This document shows, piece by piece, positions 60,320 through 64,000 of a stretch of 64,000 nt of DNA. Origin of the DNA: CAYJLC01 sp964370735 (lineage in GTDB: Bacteria > Bacillota > Clostridia > Oscillospirales > Butyricicoccaceae); assembly GCA_964370735.1 (NCBI GenBank), contig CAYJLC010000007.1:1-64000 (forward strand), written 5' to 3'. The translations under genes and the position numbers were made by a program. Within the stretch, counting starts at the first letter, position 1. Each line of letters opens with the position of its first letter. Under the pieces are notes generated by a model. It was given only the letters and a program-made list of their open reading frames with translations, was not told the origin of the DNA and ran no database searches.

Positions 60320-61729
60320 TTGGCAGGAAACGGAAATCTCGGCAAACAAATAGAACAATATGGAATAACAAGACTTATCATCAAATACTCAATCCCTGCA
60401 ATCCTAAGCGGACTTGTAAACTCGGTGTATAACATCGTCGACCAAATTTTCATAGGGCAATATATGGGAACACTCGGAAATGCCGCCACAACAGTTGCCT
60501 TTCCCTTTGTAACAATTTGCACAGCGCTTGCATACCTTTTCGGTGTTGGTTCTGCTGCAAACTTTTCTATATCCCTTGGAAAAGGTGACATAAGCCGAGC
60601 AAAAAAATACATCGGAAACTCGCTCGCAATGCTTGCAATAATCAGTATTTCAATGGTGATTATCACTCTTCTTTTCGCCGACCAACTGCTACTTTTATTC
60701 GGTGCAACTGCTGAAAATTTCGAATATGCAAAGACGTATGTGCTAATATTATGTGTAGGTTTTCCGTTTAATATTTTCACAATTGGAACTGCACACACCA
60801 TTCGAGCAGACGGCTCGCCCAAATCTTCCACAGCGTGTGTCGCAACAGGAGCAATACTAAACTGCTTTTTAAACCCAATTTTTATTTTTGGACTAAATTT
60901 AGGAATAACAGGCGCTGCAATAGCCACAATTATAGGACAATTCGTGTCTTTTATCATGGTTTTACATTACCTTTTTCGCTTTAAATCGTTCAAACTAACT
61001 CGCGATTTATTCAAACTAGACCGCGAAGTTTTAATCAATACCGCAAAACTTGGCATGGCTCCTTGTATAAACCAATTCGCTATCACAGTGGCTCAAATCA
61101 CTATGAACAACACTCTGAAATATTATGGCGAACTTTCTATTTATGGTGCCGATATTCCACAGGCTTGTGTGGGAATTATTTCAAAAATCAATTCTATTTA
61201 TCTTGCAATTACCGTAGGTATAGGTCAAGGTTGTCAACCGATTATCGGATATAATTATGGCGCTAGACGCTATGATAAAGTTATGGATATCTATAAACGA
61301 AGCGTTATAGTAGCGACAATAATTTCAATCACTGCTTTCGCTATTTTCCAACTATTCCCAAGACAGTTAACATCTGTATTCGGTACAGGAACCGAGCAGT
61401 ATTTTGAGTTTGCTGAAAATTACTTTAGAGTATTTATGGGACTTATGTTCTTAAATGGTTTCCAACCAATTACCGGAAATTTTTTCACAGCAATAGGAAA
61501 AGCCTCTCGTGGTGCTTTAGTAGCCTTAACCAAGCAAATCGTGTTTTTAGTGCCTTTAGTTATCATTTTGCCAATGTTTATGGGCATAGATGGCGTATTA
61601 TACGCAGGTCCTCTTGCCGATTTAGCTGCTTTTACACTTGCAATTACTTTTATAACAATAGAATTTAGAGAACTTAAACAAAAAATAAATGGAGGAAATA
61701 CTCATGAAACAATTAATAAACTTACTTAA
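60320..61729 (+). CDS. MATE family efflux transporter
   Basis: 469 aa, 12 membrane helices expected. Exports drugs or metabolites by cation antiport. Family segments IPAILSGLVNSVYNIVDQIFIG at the start and GIGQGCQPIIGYNYGA in the middle. Start is TTG at 60320, seven bases after GAAGGTG. It overlaps the Lrp gene by 26 nt; substrate unknown. Confidence 0.93.
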   Translation: MAGNGNLGKQIEQYGITRLIIKYSIPAILSGLVNSVYNIVDQIFIGQYMGTLGNAATTVAFPFVTICTALAYLFGVGSAANFSISLGKGDISRAKKYIGNSLAMLAIISISMVIITLLFADQLLLLFGATAENFEYAKTYVLILCVGFPFNIFTIGTAHTIRADGSPKSSTACVATGAILNCFLNPIFIFGLNLGITGAAIATIIGQFVSFIMVLHYLFRFKSFKLTRDLFKLDREVLINTAKLGMAPCINQFAITVAQITMNNTLKYYGELSIYGADIPQACVGIISKINSIYLAITVGIGQGCQPIIGYNYGARRYDKVMDIYKRSVIVATIISITAFAIFQLFPRQLTSVFGTGTEQYFEFAENYFRVFMGLMFLNGFQPITGNFFTAIGKASRGALVALTKQIVFLVPLVIILPMFMGIDGVLYAGPLADLAAFTLAITFITIEFRELKQKINGGNTHETINKLT

Positions 61730-62177
61730 CAAAAATGCCAGAATGCCTATTTGCGATATCGCCAAAACATTAAATATATCTGTCGAGGATGTAAATTTAG
61801 AAATTAAAAAACTTGAAGAAAAAGGCATTATCGCAGGATATGCGCCTATTATTAACTGGGAAAAAGCAGAAATTGATAATGTTACTGCAATTGTTGAAGT
61901 GAAATTTTCGCTAAATAATAAAATTGGATTTGAAGAACTTTCTACGTCTATCGCTAATATGCCTGAAGTAGATTCTGTATATCTTATGTCTGGTGGTTAT
62001 GATTTAGCTGTCACTATCAAAGGTAAAAGCATCCAAGAAATCGCATTTTTTGTTAATGAAAAGCTATCTACTATGGATTGCGTTTTATCGACTGGTACTC
62101 ATTTTGTTTTAAAATCATATAAAGAACGTGGTTTTAGAACACAAAATGCTATTATAGATAAAAGAGGTGCATATTAA
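61704..62177 (+). CDS. Lrp/AsnC family transcriptional regulator
   Basis: 157 aa. N-terminal HTH (about 3-50, DIAKTLNISVEDVNLEIKKL) and a C-terminal RAM effector domain, giving an amino-acid-responsive dimer or octamer. I choose ATG 61704 behind GGAGG, five codons inside the longest frame. Next to an aminotransferase, so an amino-acid signal is likely. Confidence 0.92.
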   Translation: MKQLINLLNKNARMPICDIAKTLNISVEDVNLEIKKLEEKGIIAGYAPIINWEKAEIDNVTAIVEVKFSLNNKIGFEELSTSIANMPEVDSVYLMSGGYDLAVTIKGKSIQEIAFFVNEKLSTMDCVLSTGTHFVLKSYKERGFRTQNAIIDKRGAY

Positions 62178-62179
62178 TA

Positions 62180-63346
62180 ATGGATTTTTCAATACTAACA
62201 TCAGATAGAGTAAAATCTATCAAACCTTCTGGTATTAGAAAGTATTTCGATATTGTATCAACCACAGAAGGAGCTATAACTCTAGGCGTTGGCGAACCTG
62301 ATTTCGATACTCCATGGCAAGCAAGACAGGCTGCAATAAAATCTATTAATGGTGGTTATACTTTCTATACATCAAATTTTGGACTTTTAGAGCTTAGAAA
62401 AGAAATCGCTAAAAAATTCAAAGAAGATTATTCTTTAGACTATGATGTAGATAGCGAGGTTTTAGTAACCGTTGGTGGTTCGGAGGCGCTAGACAATGCA
62501 CTTCGTGCTTTTATAAACCCTGGTGATGAAGTTATCATCCCTGAGCCATGTTTCGTGTGCTACACTCCACTTGCAATTTCTGCTGGTGCGACACCTGTTA
62601 TAATCGAAACAAAAGAAGAAGATGAATTTCGTCTAATGCCTGAAGATTTAAAAAAAGCTATCACCGACAAAACAAAACTATTAATTTTGCCATATCCATC
62701 TAACCCAACTGGTGGAATTATGGAGCGCGCTGACCTTGAAGCTATCGCCGAAGTGTTGCGTGACAAAAATATTATTGTAATTTCTGACGAGATTTATGCC
62801 GACTTAAATTATGCCTCAAAACATACTTGTTTTGCCGAAATAGACGGAATGCGTGAGCGCACAATCGTAGTTTCTGGATTTTCTAAATCATTTGCAATGA
62901 CTGGTTGGCGATTAGGCTATGCGTTAGCTCCTAAAGAGCTTTTAGAGCCAATCTGCAAATTGCACCAATTCGGAATTATGTCTGCACCAACAGCAAGCCA
63001 ATTTGCAGGCATTGAAGCTATGAAATCGTGCAAAGATGCAATTGTCACTATGCGTGATGAATACGATTTGCGTCGTACTTATCTTTTAAACGAATTACGC
63101 TCGATGGGGCTGTCGTGTTTTGAGCCAAAAGGTGCATTTTATATGTTCCCATCAATCAAAAGCACAGGACTTACATCAGAACAATTCTGCGAAAAATTAT
63201 TCACATCAAAAAAACTAGCCTTAGTTCCAGGCAACGCCTTTGGCGAATGTGGAGAAGGTTATATCCGAATATCTTATGCCTATTCTCTCGAACATTTAAA
63301 AGAGGCAATGTCTAGACTTCGTGCATTTTTAACCGAACTAGACTAA
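62180..63346 (+). CDS. Pyridoxal-phosphate aminotransferase, class I/II
   Basis: 388 aa, fold type I. Schiff-base Lys in SGFSKSFAMTGWRLGY, PNPTGG-like PSNPTGG, and DEIY are visible. Typical of PatA/AspC-type enzymes that move amino groups between amino acids and 2-oxo acids. Two nt after the Lrp gene. Exact substrate unknown. Confidence 0.92.
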   Translation: MDFSILTSDRVKSIKPSGIRKYFDIVSTTEGAITLGVGEPDFDTPWQARQAAIKSINGGYTFYTSNFGLLELRKEIAKKFKEDYSLDYDVDSEVLVTVGGSEALDNALRAFINPGDEVIIPEPCFVCYTPLAISAGATPVIIETKEEDEFRLMPEDLKKAITDKTKLLILPYPSNPTGGIMERADLEAIAEVLRDKNIIVISDEIYADLNYASKHTCFAEIDGMRERTIVVSGFSKSFAMTGWRLGYALAPKELLEPICKLHQFGIMSAPTASQFAGIEAMKSCKDAIVTMRDEYDLRRTYLLNELRSMGLSCFEPKGAFYMFPSIKSTGLTSEQFCEKLFTSKKLALVPGNAFGECGEGYIRISYAYSLEHLKEAMSRLRAFLTELD

Positions 63347-63363
63347 CATTTGGAGGTACTCTT

Positions 63364-63939
63364 ATGAAGTCAAAAATTTTAGATGCAATATCCGATGAAT
63401 ATAAAAACATCTCTCATTTAGAAGAAAGCGAACAAGAACTTCGTTTTAATCTGCTTGATAATATCAGACGTGAAGTTTATAGATACGAATGGCATATTCA
63501 GCAATTTAATTTTCTAGAACTTCTAAACTCATTTAAAAAAAGAGGCCTTGAATTCGAACTTTTTGAAAATTCAAACGAAATAAAAGAGCTTTGGGAAAAT
63601 ACTTTCACAAAAAATCTTACTACTGAACAAAAAGAAAAAATCTATTTTTCGCAATATCGTTGGCATATTTTCAGCTATAAAGTTTTTTCTGCTTTATCAG
63701 ATAAGCAAGCAAACAAGGCATTTTCTGATGCAACAAAAGATGAGGTTTATCTTTTTTACCAAGATAGTAATAAATATTATAAGATTAAAAATGCGCATTT
63801 ATTTCTACTTGATGACTTATTAAACGAAACTTTTTTAGACTTCAATCACGAATTCTTTATTTTTGATGCAAAGCAAAAATGGACCTATATCCACACACAC
63901 GAACAACAATGTGGACCATATTTCTATCAAATTGACTAA
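63364..63939 (+). CDS. DUF4275 family protein
   Basis: 191 aa, no signal or membrane segment. Family landmarks: YRWHIFSY in the centre, YLFYQDSNKYY, and the C-terminal WTYIHTHEQQCGPYF. The function is unknown. RBS GGAGG; 17 nt after the aminotransferase, before a strong terminator. Confidence 0.82.
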   Translation: MKSKILDAISDEYKNISHLEESEQELRFNLLDNIRREVYRYEWHIQQFNFLELLNSFKKRGLEFELFENSNEIKELWENTFTKNLTTEQKEKIYFSQYRWHIFSYKVFSALSDKQANKAFSDATKDEVYLFYQDSNKYYKIKNAHLFLLDDLLNETFLDFNHEFFIFDAKQKWTYIHTHEQQCGPYFYQID

Positions 63940-63948
63940 ATTAAAAAA

Positions 63949-63989
63949 GGCTGTCACAAATGATTTTCACCATTTGCGACAGCCTTTTT
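63949..63989 (+). terminator. Intrinsic terminator of the MATE-Lrp-aminotransferase operon
   Basis: GGCTGTCACAAATG / CATTTGCGACAGCC (63949-63984) followed by five T. An A run in front makes it possibly bidirectional. Confidence 0.9.
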
Positions 63990-64000
63990 CTATAATCATT

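Noticed and set aside
60301..60957. Minus-strand open frame of 218 codons opposite the MATE gene
   Set aside because: Overlaps a well-defined membrane transporter; hydrophobic pattern is a mirror of it.

Overview
The window is a low-GC, gene-dense stretch of a chromosome from an anaerobic, endospore-forming Firmicute of the class Clostridia. This rests on the AT-rich sequence, strong GGAGG ribosome binding sites, frequent TTG starts, two [FeFe]-hydrogenase-family proteins, an IspH-ribosomal protein S1 fusion, and sporulation or germination genes (SpoIID-like, GerW/YtfJ, YpeB, DUF2953). Genus cannot be fixed from sequence alone. No tRNA, rRNA, CRISPR array, prophage or insertion sequence was seen.

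Layout. 1-5412 (minus): a five-gene oligopeptide/nickel-type ABC importer behind a complete cobalamin riboswitch with its own terminator, pointing to cobalt or corrinoid uptake. 5573-10792 (plus): a YitT membrane protein, then a MarR repressor with a histidine-rich repeat insert and a two-gene heterodimeric ABC exporter, with a perfect palindromic operator at the promoter. 10866-15538 (plus): a hydrogenase operon (2Fe-2S thioredoxin-like protein, sensory-type HydS with PAS, PP2C phosphatase, group-B-like [FeFe] hydrogenase), preceded by a near-consensus Rex operator on the -10. 15542-24228: a GGDEF/EAL protein, tag, recQ and glgP, each apparently single. 24229-28894 (plus): lepA-hemW-ACT-PFL.

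28941-46822 is a long minus-strand housekeeping run: CPBP protease, ispH-rpsA fusion, plsC, cmk, a frameshifted HI0933-type flavoprotein, an RpiR regulator, rluB, dacF, gerW, DUF2953, scpB, scpA, an M50 protease, engB, lon, tgt, queA and a SpoIID/LytB protein. Many of these overlap or are spaced by a few bases. 46850-50055 (plus): a lysine riboswitch, its terminator, and asd-dapA-dapB, so diaminopimelate/lysine synthesis is under lysine feedback.

50203-63989: a CDP-alcohol phosphatidyltransferase, uvrA (minus), an iron-sulfur aldo/keto reductase (minus), ypeB and uvrB (plus), a DUF1836-DegV pair (minus) behind a long inverted repeat, and a MATE exporter-Lrp-aminotransferase-DUF4275 run (plus).

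The most interesting parts are the Rex-site hydrogenase/phosphatase operon (a candidate hydrogen- or redox-sensing module with an unassigned domain), the B12-riboswitch ABC importer, the histidine-repeat MarR protein, the DUF1836 inverted repeat, and the single-base frameshift in the HI0933 flavoprotein. Promoters, operators and riboswitch alternatives were read by eye from consensus and base pairing; none was tested.
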